Positions 51,825 to 60,204 of a DNA stretch of 64,000 nucleotides are shown here, piece after piece. Below the pieces are notes generated by a model that did no database searches, was not told the origin of the DNA, and saw only the letters and a list, made by a program, of their open reading frames with translations. Position numbers and translations under genes: made by a program. The first letter of the stretch is position 1, and every line of letters begins with the position of its first letter. The DNA lies in assembly GCF_007830635.1 (NCBI RefSeq), contig NZ_VLLA01000030.1:1-64000 (forward strand). Reading direction: 5' to 3'. Source of the DNA: Bradyrhizobium huanghuaihaiense. Its GTDB lineage: Bacteria; Pseudomonadota; Alphaproteobacteria; Rhizobiales; Xanthobacteraceae.

Positions 51825-52415
51825 TCATGCGCGCACGCGCAGCGCCTCGACCAGCGACTTGAACGCACGGGCATATTCCGCGCCCGCCCTTGCGATGTCG
51901 GCGCGGCCGGCGCAGGCGACCGCGGCCTCGGTCACGGCACCGAGCAACAGCCGCGCCAGCGGCTCGACCGGCTGCCGCGCGATCAGGCCGGCCTCCATCG
52001 CTGCCGAGAGCGCACGCGGCATCTTGCCGCCAAAATGCCGCGCGTCGATCTCGCGCCAGCGCTCCCAGCCGAGCACGGCGGGGCCATCGCGCAGGATGAT
52101 CTGGCCGGTCGGCCCCTTGGCGGTCGCGGCGAAATAATGCTGGATGCCGGCGACCATGGCGGCGAGCACGTCCTTCTCGGCCCGCGCGGTGCGGTCGATC
52201 TCGGCAACGAGGTCGCGCGAGACCTGGTCGAACACGGCTTCGAACACCGCCTCCTTGGTCTTGAAGTGGTGATAGACCGCGCCCTTGGCGACGAAGGCGC
52301 CTTCGGCGATCTCGTCCATGGTGGTCGCGGCAAAGCCCCGCGTCCCGAACAGCCGGCGCGCCGCCGTCAGGATCGCCTCCGATGTCGCCGCCCGCCGCTC
52401 CGCCTGTTTCGCCAT
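51825..52415 (-). CDS. TetR-family regulator
   Basis: Regulator of 196 aa. The helix-turn-helix spans about residues 30-52 (TTMDEIAEGAFVAKGAVYHHF), and the C-terminal part resembles the AefR/TetR_C group. It lies upstream of the GMC gene on the same strand (52 bp), and divergent from the NTF2-like gene at 52756. A perfect TetR-style inverted repeat (52720-52736) overlaps the promoter of the latter, so it is the likely target. Confidence 0.87.
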   Translation of the reverse strand: MAKQAERRAATSEAILTAARRLFGTRGFAATTMDEIAEGAFVAKGAVYHHFKTKEAVFEAVFDQVSRDLVAEIDRTARAEKDVLAAMVAGIQHYFAATAKGPTGQIILRDGPAVLGWERWREIDARHFGGKMPRALSAAMEAGLIARQPVEPLARLLLGAVTEAAVACAGRADIARAGAEYARAFKSLVEALRVRA

Positions 52416-52691
52416 CAGTCCTCGTCTGGAGCCGCGGGTGCTTGCTCAACCTCTCCCGCTTGCGGGAGAGGCACAGGCCGCCTTCGGCGGCCGTCCGCTT
52501 AGGAACGCCGAGGCGCCGCCTCGGCTATGGCGAAGCGCCGGGTGAGGGCTCTCTCCTCTTGGGGGTCTTCATTGCGGAGACACCCCCACCCCAGCCCTCC
52601 CCCGCAAGCGGGAGAGGGGGCCGACCTTCTTCGCGGACGCACCTCAATTTGATCAGGTGAAGCTCTAATCGAATTTGCCGCGAGCGGCCAG
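52416..52691. other. Divergent intergenic region with a family A repeat
   Basis: The 340 bp between the TetR gene and the NTF2-like gene hold a large family A palindromic repeat at 52450-52620 and, at the right side, the promoter and operator listed separately. No gene is supported. Confidence 0.6.
52450..52620. repeat. Palindromic intergenic repeat, family A
   Basis: Element with arms CCTCTCCCGCTTGCGGGAGA at the left and CCCTCCCCCGCAAGCGGGAG at the right, and GGCCGCCTTCGGCGGCC inside. It sits between a regulator and its probable target promoter. Confidence 0.7.
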
Positions 52692-52736
52692 TTGACTTTT
52701 CGACTACCGGTCGGTATTTACCGACTATCAGTCGGT
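52692..52736 (+). promoter_or_regulatory. Promoter and TetR operator of the NTF2-like gene
   Basis: TTGACT (52692-52697) and TATTTA (52715-52720) with a 17-base spacer make a strong sigma-70 promoter. CGAC/GTCG (52701-52713) lies in the spacer, and a perfect ACCGACT-ATC-AGTCGGT (52720-52736) begins at the -10 box. The site is of the ACCGACYNNYAGTCGGT style common among TetR repressors. Confidence 0.8.
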
Positions 52737-52755
52737 TTTACTCGTGAGGTGCTCC

Positions 52756-53121
52756 ATGCCGAGCCGTGACATCGTCGAAGCTTTTGCGAAGCGGCTGGAG
52801 GATGGGGACTTCGTCGGCGCGATAGAACAATTCTACACGCCGGATGCCGCCACCTATGAGAACAACGCTGCACCTACGGTCGGCCGCGACAAGCTCGTTG
52901 CCAAGGAGCGCGGCGTGCTGGCGGCCTCCAAGGAGGTCAAGGCGGTCCGCATCGGGCCAAGCATGATCGAGGGCGACCATGTCGCGACGCGCTGGAGTTT
53001 CGGCTTCACCAATGCTGAAGGTGTCACGCGGACGCTGGACGAGATCGCATGGCAGACCTGGCGCGGGGATCAGCTGATCGAAGAGCGGTTCTATTACGAC
53101 CCAAAGCAGCTGGGGCGCTGA
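52756..53121 (+). CDS. SnoaL-like (NTF2 fold) protein
   Basis: Protein of 121 aa with the NTF2/SnoaL pattern: FAKRLEDGDFVGAIEQFY, then ATYENNAAPTVGRDKLVAKE and WRGDQLIEERFYYDP at the end. It has no signal peptide. Likely a small cytoplasmic protein that binds or acts on a small molecule; activity unknown. The ATG at 52756 follows GAGG; a GTG at 52744 is in frame. The promoter is overlapped by a TetR-type operator. Confidence 0.82.
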   Translation: MPSRDIVEAFAKRLEDGDFVGAIEQFYTPDAATYENNAAPTVGRDKLVAKERGVLAASKEVKAVRIGPSMIEGDHVATRWSFGFTNAEGVTRTLDEIAWQTWRGDQLIEERFYYDPKQLGR

Positions 53122-53176
53122 GTTACACGCAACAGCACGCGATTGGTCTTGCTCATCAGCCAGCGTCTTCGTGATT

Positions 53177-53656
53177 TCAGCTTGGGTCACCCGGCGCGAT
53201 CATCGCGTCCGCGAGCTTGCGCATCAAGCGCACGAGATCCTCGACATCCTGATCGTCCCAGCTCGCGAACATCCCGCCGACGATGCGCTCGCGCGCCCGG
53301 TCCACTGCGTCCGTCATGGCCTTGCCGCTCGGCGTGATGGTCGCTTCGCTGACGCGGCGATCAGCTTCGCTGGCATGGCGCTTCACCAACCCCAGGCTTT
53401 CCAGCTTCGCGACCTGCCGGCTCACCGTGGTGTAGTCCCGCCCCATCCGATCGGCGAGATCGACGACGCCGATCGGACCGCGCCTCTCGATGCCGACGAG
53501 CAGCGGAAACAGGGCGCGATCGAGCGATATGCCGGCCTCGCGGATCATCATCTCGTCGCCCTGACGGCGGTTCATGACGCTGATGATGTCGATCAACGCC
53601 TCGTGAAGCGAACGCACCTGTTTTTTAATATGTGTATTTTGCACCCTTCTTGACAC
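53177..53656 (-). CDS. MarR-family transcriptional regulator
   Basis: Regulator of about 150-159 aa with the winged helix GVVDLADRMGRDYTTVSRQVAKLESLGLVKRHASE (about residues 62-96; shown here in two parts in the family: recognition helix DYTTVSRQVAKLE). It is divergent from a flavin monooxygenase whose promoter carries inverted repeats. Start unclear: GTG at 53656 begins MSRRVQNT, and a GTG at 53644 begins VQNTHIKK; neither has a good ribosome site. Probable repressor of the monooxygenase gene, relieved by an aromatic ligand. Confidence 0.8.
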   Translation of the reverse strand: MSRRVQNTHIKKQVRSLHEALIDIISVMNRRQGDEMMIREAGISLDRALFPLLVGIERRGPIGVVDLADRMGRDYTTVSRQVAKLESLGLVKRHASEADRRVSEATITPSGKAMTDAVDRARERIVGGMFASWDDQDVEDLVRLMRKLADAMIAPGDPS

Positions 53657-53696
53657 TCCGGCTGCCCTCTGTTTAATATGTGCATATTACACATAT
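53624..53696 (+). promoter_or_regulatory. Divergent promoter with MarR-type operators
   Basis: TTGACA (53650-53655) and TAATAT (53674-53679) with an 18-base spacer form the promoter of the monooxygenase gene. A perfect inverted repeat ATATGTG-CATATTA-CACATAT (53676-53696) covers the -10 box and start of transcription. A near-copy of TTTAATATGTG...TTTGCAC lies at 53624-53644, 48 bp upstream, within the start region of the MarR gene. Confidence 0.75.
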
Positions 53697-53706
53697 CGAG
53701 GGTCCC

Positions 53707-55200
53707 ATGACAAAGCAATTCACGACGGATGTCCTGATCTCAGGCGCCGGCGCGGCCGGCCTGACGCTCGCCATCGAGCTCGCCCGGCGGGGCGTCTCCT
53801 TTCGGCTGATCGAGAAGAACGACGGTCCGTTCCACGGCTCGCGCGGCAAGGGAATCCAGCCGCGCACCCAGGAGATTTTCGAGGATCTCGGCATCCTCGA
53901 CCGCATCGTCGCGGCCGGCGGCCCCTACCCGCCCCAGCGCGAATACCGCGACGACGGCAGCTTCATCGAATCCGAGGTCGCGGAGCACATCGCCCCGACA
54001 CCGGCCGAGCCCTACCACATGGCGCTGATGATCCCGCAATTCCTGACCGAGGGGGTGATGCGCGAACGCCTGCGCGAGCTTGGGCGGCAAGTGGAGTTTG
54101 GCCGCGAGCTGACCGGCTTCGAGCAGGACCAGGACGGTGTGACCGCGCACCTGTCAGGCAGGGGCGGCGAGGAAACCATCCGCGTGCGCTACCTCGTCGG
54201 CGCCGACGGCGGCCGCAGCTTCGTGCGTCACGCGCTCGCTATCGGCTTCCCGGGCAAGACGCTCGGCGTGCGCGCCATCGTCGCCGACGTTGTGCTGACG
54301 GGGCTGGACCGTGGCGCGTGGCATCGCTTCCACGACGGTGCGATGGATCGGCAGATGGCGCTGTGTCCGCTGGCCGGCACGGAGCTGTTTCAGTTGCAGG
54401 CGCCGGTCCCGCTCGAAGGCGAGGTCGATCTGTCGGCCGAAGGGCTCTCGGCCATGATTGCCGAGCGCACCGAGCGTAGCGATATTCGCGTTCGTGCCGT
54501 GCATTGGGCGTCGGCCTATCAGATGAACGCGCGTCTTGCCGATCGTTACCGGGACGGCCGCGCATTCCTGATCGGCGATGCCGCTCACATTCATCCCCCG
54601 ACCGGTGGGCAAGGTCTCAATACCAGCGTGCAGGATGCCTACAATCTCGGCTGGAAGCTCGCCGCCGTGATCGGTGGGGCCCCCGCAGCTCTGCTCGACA
54701 GCTATCAAAGCGAGCGCCGCCCGGTTGCCGCCGGCATGCTCGGCCTTGCCACAAAATTGCTGGATGCCGCCAAGCGTGGCGAGATGAGGCGCGGCCGCGA
54801 GGTGCAGCAGCTCGACATCGGCTATCCCGGCTCGCCGCTCGCGCTGGAGCAGCCGGAGCGCGAGTCTGGGCTGCTCGCGGGAGATCGTGCACCGGATGCG
54901 CCGCTGCGTGGCGCCGCCGGACAGCCGATGCGGCTGTTCGAGCTGCTCAAGGGACCTCATTGGACGCTGCTTGGCTATCAGGCGAAACGCGACGCCGTGC
55001 CGGCGCGCAACGGGCTACACGTCCACTGCATCGGCCCGGATGGCGAACTCGTCGACGAAGGCCAGCACTTCCGCAGCGCCTACGCCGTCTCGCCCGGGGA
55101 CTGGGTCTTGATACGTCCCGACGGCTACATCGGCGCCTTCGTCGGCTCGCAGCAAACCGATGCGCTCATGCGATTCCTGGACGAACAAGGCGTGGTCTGA
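53707..55200 (+). CDS. FAD-dependent monooxygenase (PheA/TfdB type)
   Basis: Flavin hydroxylase of 497 aa for an aromatic or polyketide-like substrate. The FAD fingerprint GAGAAGLTLAIELARRG is at residues 14-30, the DG motif GADGGRSFVR near 165, and the GD motif GDAAHIHPPTGGQGLNTSVQ near 290. The C-terminal thioredoxin-like part is present and ends in GAFV. Many enzymes of this group act on phenols. ATG at 53707 has GAGGG upstream. Regulated, probably, by the divergent MarR. Confidence 0.88.
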   Translation: MTKQFTTDVLISGAGAAGLTLAIELARRGVSFRLIEKNDGPFHGSRGKGIQPRTQEIFEDLGILDRIVAAGGPYPPQREYRDDGSFIESEVAEHIAPTPAEPYHMALMIPQFLTEGVMRERLRELGRQVEFGRELTGFEQDQDGVTAHLSGRGGEETIRVRYLVGADGGRSFVRHALAIGFPGKTLGVRAIVADVVLTGLDRGAWHRFHDGAMDRQMALCPLAGTELFQLQAPVPLEGEVDLSAEGLSAMIAERTERSDIRVRAVHWASAYQMNARLADRYRDGRAFLIGDAAHIHPPTGGQGLNTSVQDAYNLGWKLAAVIGGAPAALLDSYQSERRPVAAGMLGLATKLLDAAKRGEMRRGREVQQLDIGYPGSPLALEQPERESGLLAGDRAPDAPLRGAAGQPMRLFELLKGPHWTLLGYQAKRDAVPARNGLHVHCIGPDGELVDEGQHFRSAYAVSPGDWVLIRPDGYIGAFVGSQQTDALMRFLDEQGVV

Positions 55201-55230
55201 AGAATCGCTCTGTTGCGATCCGAAGCAATC

Positions 55231-55247
55231 GGGGCGCTGAACGCCCC
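55231..55247 (+). terminator. Hairpin terminator of the monooxygenase gene
   Basis: Stem GGGGCG / CGCCCC with a 5-base loop (CTGAA), 30 bp after the stop, followed by TTCC. A candidate terminator with a weak T-tract. Confidence 0.55.
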
Positions 55248-55251
55248 TTCC

Positions 55252-55362
55252 TGACACCGGTGTCATCGCCCGGCTCGACAGCGGAACTCGTGGCGAACAT
55301 GTTCCCTCCGTTACAACCGTAACGCGACGCGCCGCAATTGTATCGATTTGTTATCGATACAA
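55252..55362. promoter_or_regulatory. Palindrome cluster upstream of the GGDEF-EAL gene
   Basis: Three perfect inverted repeats: TGACACCGGTGTCA (55252-55265), CGTTAC-AACC-GTAACG (55309-55324), and arms TTGTATCGAT / ATCGATACAA with a 5-base spacer (55338-55362). The last is a 25-bp palindrome with 10-bp perfect arms, AT-rich, 126 bp before the start. They look like protein-binding sites, not terminators; the proteins are unknown and no regulator gene adjoins. Confidence 0.6.
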
Positions 55363-55487
55363 ATCTTTCGGCACCTAGAAGTGATCGCAACACCAGCCGC
55401 CAGCGTGGATAATTCATAGTTCGTCAAAGGTTTGCGGAGAATTCTTCGGATCGAGCCGGACAAACGGCCCTGCTGCTAGGCTCTGGA

Positions 55488-57449
55488 ATGCGGACTCAAC
55501 TGACCAGCTATTTCGCGCGGCTGTTCGCCGGCGATCTGTCGGCGTTCGGCGGTCCCGCAACGGACGAGGCCGTGGCGGGCCACATCCGCGCCGAACAGAT
55601 GTCGCTGGTGCTCGGCTATTCGGTCGGCATCATGCTTGCCAATGCCTGCAACGCCATGGTGCTGGCCATCGCGCTGTGGGCCTCGCCGGACCGGACGTTC
55701 GCCCTGATCTGGGCGGGCACGGTCGCCACTGCCGCGATCGCATTCGGCCTGCAATCCCACGGCGCACGGCGCATCACCAAGCCGCACTTCGTCTCGCAGC
55801 GCGCCATGCATCGGCTGGTGCGCAATGCCTTTCTGCTCGGGGCGGCCTGGGGCATCGTCCCGGTCGCCTTCTTCGCCAATGCCTCGACCGGCGGCCAGCT
55901 CGTCATCACCTGCCTGTGCTCGGGAATGCTGGCCGGCGGTGCGCTTGCCTTCGCCACGATCCCGATCGCGGCCATCGCCTTCACGGCCCCGATCTTCGTC
56001 GGCATCGCCATCTGCCTCGGCAGGAACGGCGACCTCGCCTTCCTGCTGATCGCCTTCCTCGTCGTGGTCTATGGCAGCGTGCTGCTGCGCGGCGTGTTCG
56101 TCAATTCGTTCTCGTTCGCGCGGCGCGTGATGCGGCAGATCGAGGCCGAGCGCACGGTGCGACAGGACCCGCTGACGCAGCTGCCCAACCGCTTCGCCTT
56201 CAACGAGACGCTCGATGCCGCGCTGAAGCGCCTCGCGCTGTCGGGCGAGGAGTTCGCAGTGCTGCTGCTCGATCTCGATCGCTTCAAGGAGGTCAACGAC
56301 AAGTTCGGCCATCCCGCCGGCGACGAATTCCTGGTGCAGGCCGCAAGCCGGCTGCAGCGCTGTACCCGCGCCGCCGAGCACGTGGCGCGCATCGGCGGCG
56401 ACGAGTTCGCGCTGGTGATGGCCAATCTGGCGCGGCCCGAGGATGCACTCGAGATCGCCGAGCGCTTCGTTGCGGCCTTCGACGAGCCGTTCCAGATCGA
56501 GGGCCGCCAGATCGTCGGCGCGACCAGCGTCGGCATCGTGCTGGCCCCTCGCGACGGCAACATGGCGCTCGACCTCATGAAGAACGCGGACGCTGCGCTC
56601 TATCGCGCCAAGAAGGCGGGACCGGGCACGGTGTGCTTCTTCGAACAGGCCGACGACAGGCTGTCCCGCGACCGCAAGGCGCTGCAGTCGGACCTCGAGG
56701 GTGCCATCGCGCGCAACGAGCTGTTCCTGGTGTTTCAGCCGTTCCTCGATCTCGGGAGCAACCGGATCACCGGCTTCGAGGCGCTGCTGCGCTGGCAGCA
56801 TCCCTCGCGGGGCCTCGTGCCGCCGAGCGAGTTCATCGCCATCGCCGAGGAGACCGGGCTGATCCATGAGATCGGCGAATGGGTGATCCGGCGCGCCTGC
56901 GCGACGCTTTCGGACTGGCCCGAGGACATCAGGGTCGCCGTGAATTTCTCCGCGGCACAGTTTCACAACACGGCCATCCTCCAGACCATCGTGCAGGCTC
57001 TCGCCGATGCGAAAGTCTCGCCCAACCGGTTCGAGATCGAGATCACGGAATCGATGCTGCTGTCGAAATACGGCTCGGCCGCCTCGATCCTCAACGCGCT
57101 GCTGCAACTCGGCGTCACCGTGGCGCTCGACGATTTCGGCACCGGCTTCTCATCGCTGACTTACCTGCGCAAGCTGCCGTTCAGCCGCATCAAGATCGAC
57201 CAGTCCTTCATCCGCGACATGCTGATGCAGCCGGACTGCGCCGCGATCGTGAAGTCTGTGATCTCGCTGGCGCGCGACCTCAACATCGCCGTGGTCGCCG
57301 AAGGCGTCGAGACCGCCGACCAGCTCGAATATCTGCGCCAGATCGCTTGCGACGAGGTGCAGGGCTATCTGATCAGCCGGCCGGTATCGGCCGATAACGT
57401 ACTGGCGCTGCTGAATACGAAGAAGTACCGGGCGATCTACGCGGCGTAG
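55488..57449 (+). CDS. GGDEF-EAL dual-domain c-di-GMP protein with membrane sensor
   Basis: Protein of 653 aa. Five or six membrane helices fill residues 40-205 without a recognised sensor family. GGDEF is intact at 303-307 (RIGGDEFALV) but the inhibition site reads RAAE, not RxxD. EAL is intact at 431-433 (FEALLRWQHP), and the phosphodiesterase residues follow: NFSA, EITES, DDFGTGFSS, EGVET, QGYLISRP. Both activities are possible; phosphodiesterase is the more secure prediction. ATG at 55488. A cluster of palindromes lies upstream. Confidence 0.88.
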   Translation: MRTQLTSYFARLFAGDLSAFGGPATDEAVAGHIRAEQMSLVLGYSVGIMLANACNAMVLAIALWASPDRTFALIWAGTVATAAIAFGLQSHGARRITKPHFVSQRAMHRLVRNAFLLGAAWGIVPVAFFANASTGGQLVITCLCSGMLAGGALAFATIPIAAIAFTAPIFVGIAICLGRNGDLAFLLIAFLVVVYGSVLLRGVFVNSFSFARRVMRQIEAERTVRQDPLTQLPNRFAFNETLDAALKRLALSGEEFAVLLLDLDRFKEVNDKFGHPAGDEFLVQAASRLQRCTRAAEHVARIGGDEFALVMANLARPEDALEIAERFVAAFDEPFQIEGRQIVGATSVGIVLAPRDGNMALDLMKNADAALYRAKKAGPGTVCFFEQADDRLSRDRKALQSDLEGAIARNELFLVFQPFLDLGSNRITGFEALLRWQHPSRGLVPPSEFIAIAEETGLIHEIGEWVIRRACATLSDWPEDIRVAVNFSAAQFHNTAILQTIVQALADAKVSPNRFEIEITESMLLSKYGSAASILNALLQLGVTVALDDFGTGFSSLTYLRKLPFSRIKIDQSFIRDMLMQPDCAAIVKSVISLARDLNIAVVAEGVETADQLEYLRQIACDEVQGYLISRPVSADNVLALLNTKKYRAIYAA

Positions 57450-57617
57450 ACACGCTGCTCACAACCATCAGCCTGCGGGCGGGACGCGAAACCCGCAGCG
57501 CCCGCTCGTCATTGACGCGCATCCATCCTCGACCAAAGCCGAATAGCACTGCGAGGTCTACGCGCCTAGATTGAACGCGTAAAGGCAGGTTGTCGGCGGG
57601 CAAGCAGGGGAGACCGC

Positions 57618-58379
57618 ATGATGAGCAGCTTCCTTCGGCGCTTGTGGCAACGGCACAAGAAAAAATCGCCGGGTAACACGGAGCCTGCTTCGGACAGGAC
57701 CGAGTCCTCTTCCGAACAGCCCGAAGGCAGGGATCGGCGACACTTGCTGCAGGCGCTGTCGGTCCTCGCGACCGGCAGTGCGCTGACCGGAATATCACAC
57801 CCGGCCGAAGCAAGAGATTCGAGTGATTTGCCGCCGCCAAAACGTGCGCTGACCGGCCGCGATGAGGCCGGCAAGTCGGTCCTGACGTCTTTCGACGTGA
57901 CGCCGAAGGTGGTCGAGATCGATGCAAATCCCGGACTGACTTTCTACGAACTGTATATGACCGAGGGCGTGCCGGAACTCACCGGCCGCGAGCCGGATCC
58001 GATGTTGAAGGGAACGAAAGCCTTCCCGGGCCCCGGGGGCACGATGTTTCGTCTCATCTCCTATCCGCCGAAGCGCCCCGAAGGCTGGAAGCCGCCGCCT
58101 GGTGTCACCTTCGAGAGCGGGCTCAGAGAAATGTCGGAAAAGATCCCTGCCATGGGAGATCATTTTGACCGCGCCGCTCCAGGGATGCACACATCGGACA
58201 CCATCGACTACGGGGTCGTGGTTCGCGGCGAGATGACGCTGGAGCTGGACGACGGACAGAAAGTCCATTTGCACCAGGGCGACTGCATCGTGCAGAACGG
58301 AACGCGCCATCGCTGGCGCAACCCGTTACCCGAACCCTGTCTCATGGCGTTCATCTCGGTCGGCGGGAAGCGCGCCTGA
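57618..58379 (+). CDS. Exported cupin-domain protein
   Basis: Protein of 253 aa. A polar N-terminus is followed at about residue 38 by a twin-arginine-like signal (GRDRRHLLQALSVLATGSAL), so Tat export is likely. The C-terminal cupin (about 190-245) has GMHTSDTIDYGVVVRGEMTL as motif 1 and HQGDCIVQNGTRHRWRN as motif 2. The middle region is Pro-rich. Activity unknown. GGGGAGA precedes two adjacent ATGs; the first is used. Confidence 0.75.
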   Translation: MMSSFLRRLWQRHKKKSPGNTEPASDRTESSSEQPEGRDRRHLLQALSVLATGSALTGISHPAEARDSSDLPPPKRALTGRDEAGKSVLTSFDVTPKVVEIDANPGLTFYELYMTEGVPELTGREPDPMLKGTKAFPGPGGTMFRLISYPPKRPEGWKPPPGVTFESGLREMSEKIPAMGDHFDRAAPGMHTSDTIDYGVVVRGEMTLELDDGQKVHLHQGDCIVQNGTRHRWRNPLPEPCLMAFISVGGKRA

Positions 58380-58445
58380 CGGAGGAGAGTCGGGAAACCG
58401 CGGTGCCCGGGGCTCGGCTCCAGGCAGAGCGGCGCGACGAATTGC

Positions 58446-59426
58446 TCAGACCGCGTCGGCCCGCAGCAACGTGTCCACCGTGATGGTGCCGCGCGCGCGG
58501 GAGACGCAGGCGCAGATCTTCTGGTTGCTCTGTTTCTGGTGATCGCTGAAGAAGACGTCGCGATGGTCGATCTCGCCGTCGACCTCGACGACGTCGATGG
58601 CGCAGAGGCCGCATTCGCCGCGCTTGCAATCGTACATGACGTCGTGGCCGCTGGCGTTGAGCACGTCCAGCATCGAGCGTTCGCGCGGGATCTCGAGCTC
58701 GACGTTCGAGCCCTTCAATCTCACGCGAAACGTTTCGGTCGGCAGCGTGCCGCTGGAGCCGAAGGTCTCGTAGCGGAGATCGGGCAGCGGAAGGCCGGCG
58801 CCGATCCAGGCGTGACGCGCCGCATCGAGCATCCGCATCGGGCCGCAGAACAGCGCCAGCGCGCCTTGCGGAAGTGAAGCAAACAGCGCGTCGAGATCGA
58901 GCCGCCGGCCTTCATCGCTGGCATGGACGACCAGGCGCTCGCCGAGCATCGCGGCGAGATCGTCGAGATAGGCGGCCTCGCCGCGTGAGCGCACGGCATA
59001 GTGCAGGGTGACGTTTGCCCCGCGCCGGGCCAGCGCCTGCGCGGCACCGACGATCGGGGTGATGCCGATGCCGCCGGCGATCAGGCAATAGTTTTCACGC
59101 GCCCAGTCCACCGCGAGCAGCGAGGCGGGCTGGGTGATGTCGAGCCGCGCACCCGCCTGCAAGGACCACATGTAGCGCGAGCCGCCGCGGGAATCATCAG
59201 TGCGACGCACCGCGATTCGAAGGCCCTGCGACGAAGCCTCGCCGACCAGCGAATAGGACCGCGTCTCCGGCAGGCCGTCGATGGTCACGCTGACATTGAT
59301 GTGGCTGCCGACCGGATAGGCCGCGCCGTCGAACTGATCGGGGCGGATCAGGAATTCGCGGATGCCGGGGGCGAGATCGCGCGTCGAGACGATCGTCGCC
59401 GGGGTCCAGGTTTCGATGAAGCGCAT
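58446..59426 (-). CDS. Oxygenase reductase, VanB/phthalate dioxygenase reductase type
   Basis: Iron-sulfur flavoprotein of 326 aa that passes electrons from NAD(P)H to a Rieske oxygenase. Order: FMN/FAD-binding domain with TRSYSLVGEA (about 55-64), NAD-binding domain with LIAGGIGITPIVG (about 115-127) and CGP near 195, and a C-terminal plant-type 2Fe-2S domain with C267, C272, C275 and C305. The last gene of the operon oxygenase-GntR-reductase, 10 bp after the regulator. Confidence 0.9.
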   Translation of the reverse strand: MRFIETWTPATIVSTRDLAPGIREFLIRPDQFDGAAYPVGSHINVSVTIDGLPETRSYSLVGEASSQGLRIAVRRTDDSRGGSRYMWSLQAGARLDITQPASLLAVDWARENYCLIAGGIGITPIVGAAQALARRGANVTLHYAVRSRGEAAYLDDLAAMLGERLVVHASDEGRRLDLDALFASLPQGALALFCGPMRMLDAARHAWIGAGLPLPDLRYETFGSSGTLPTETFRVRLKGSNVELEIPRERSMLDVLNASGHDVMYDCKRGECGLCAIDVVEVDGEIDHRDVFFSDHQKQSNQKICACVSRARGTITVDTLLRADAV

Positions 59427-59436
59427 GGTGACTGCC

Positions 59437-60198
59437 TCAGTCGGTTGCGGTCTTGATCAGCGCGAGCGCCGGCAGGAGGTCGAGATGGGTCCGGTTGCGC
59501 AGCGCGAGCCTCAAGTTGCGCACCGCAAGCCGCGCATGCTCGCGCATGATGGCTTCGGCGCGCGCGCCTTCGCGGTTCTCGATCGCATCGATCACGACGC
59601 GATGATGCTCCTGCCCGATGATCAGGATCTGCTGCGCCTCGGGGAGCGCCGACTGCGCCATCACGAAGCCGCTTGGCGACGCGAACGGCAGTGCCGAGGC
59701 GCGGTCGATCTGCCGGATCAGCGGCGGGCTGCGCGACAATTCCGTGAGCACCGCATGGAAGCGGGCGTTCAGCGTGACATAGGACGAGAAGGCTTCGATC
59801 GAGATCGGCACCTGGCTCAGCAGTTCGTCGATCGCGGCAAGGCATTCCTTCAGCGGCTCGAGCTCGCGCGCGGAGACGCCGCGCTCCGCGGCGAAGCGTG
59901 CGGCGAGGCCCTCCAGCGTGCCGCGCAGCTCGATGGAATCGGAGATGTCGCGCTCCGAAAACGCCTTCACCATGAAACCGCCGGAGGGGATCCCCTCCAG
60001 AAGGCCTTCTTCCTCCAGCCGCACCAAGGCCATGCGCACCGGCGTGCGCGAGGCGCCTGTGGTCTCCACCGCCTGCAGCTCGGAGATGCGCTCGCCGGGG
60101 CGCAAGGAGCCCGACAGGATCTGATCGCGCAGCGCGAGCTGCGCCTTCACGGTCTGCGAGATGGAGCGGTCAACCTCACGCTCGGGCGCTGCTTTCAT
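59437..60198 (-). CDS. GntR-family (FadR-type) regulator of the oxygenase operon
   Basis: Regulator of 253 aa. The winged helix (about 18-80) has LRDQILSGSLRPGERISELQ and TPVRMALVRLEEEGLL; the FCD ligand-binding domain follows (about 90-225), with D and H residues that can hold a metal (NARFHAVL, EHHRVVIDAIE). It lies between the oxygenase and reductase genes, 6 and 10 bp from them, an unusual place for a VanR-type regulator, which is normally divergent. The ATGTATAC sites upstream of the oxygenase are its probable operators. Confidence 0.87.
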   Translation of the reverse strand: MKAAPEREVDRSISQTVKAQLALRDQILSGSLRPGERISELQAVETTGASRTPVRMALVRLEEEGLLEGIPSGGFMVKAFSERDISDSIELRGTLEGLAARFAAERGVSARELEPLKECLAAIDELLSQVPISIEAFSSYVTLNARFHAVLTELSRSPPLIRQIDRASALPFASPSGFVMAQSALPEAQQILIIGQEHHRVVIDAIENREGARAEAIMREHARLAVRNLRLALRNRTHLDLLPALALIKTATD

Positions 60199-60204
60199 TT
60201 GTCC

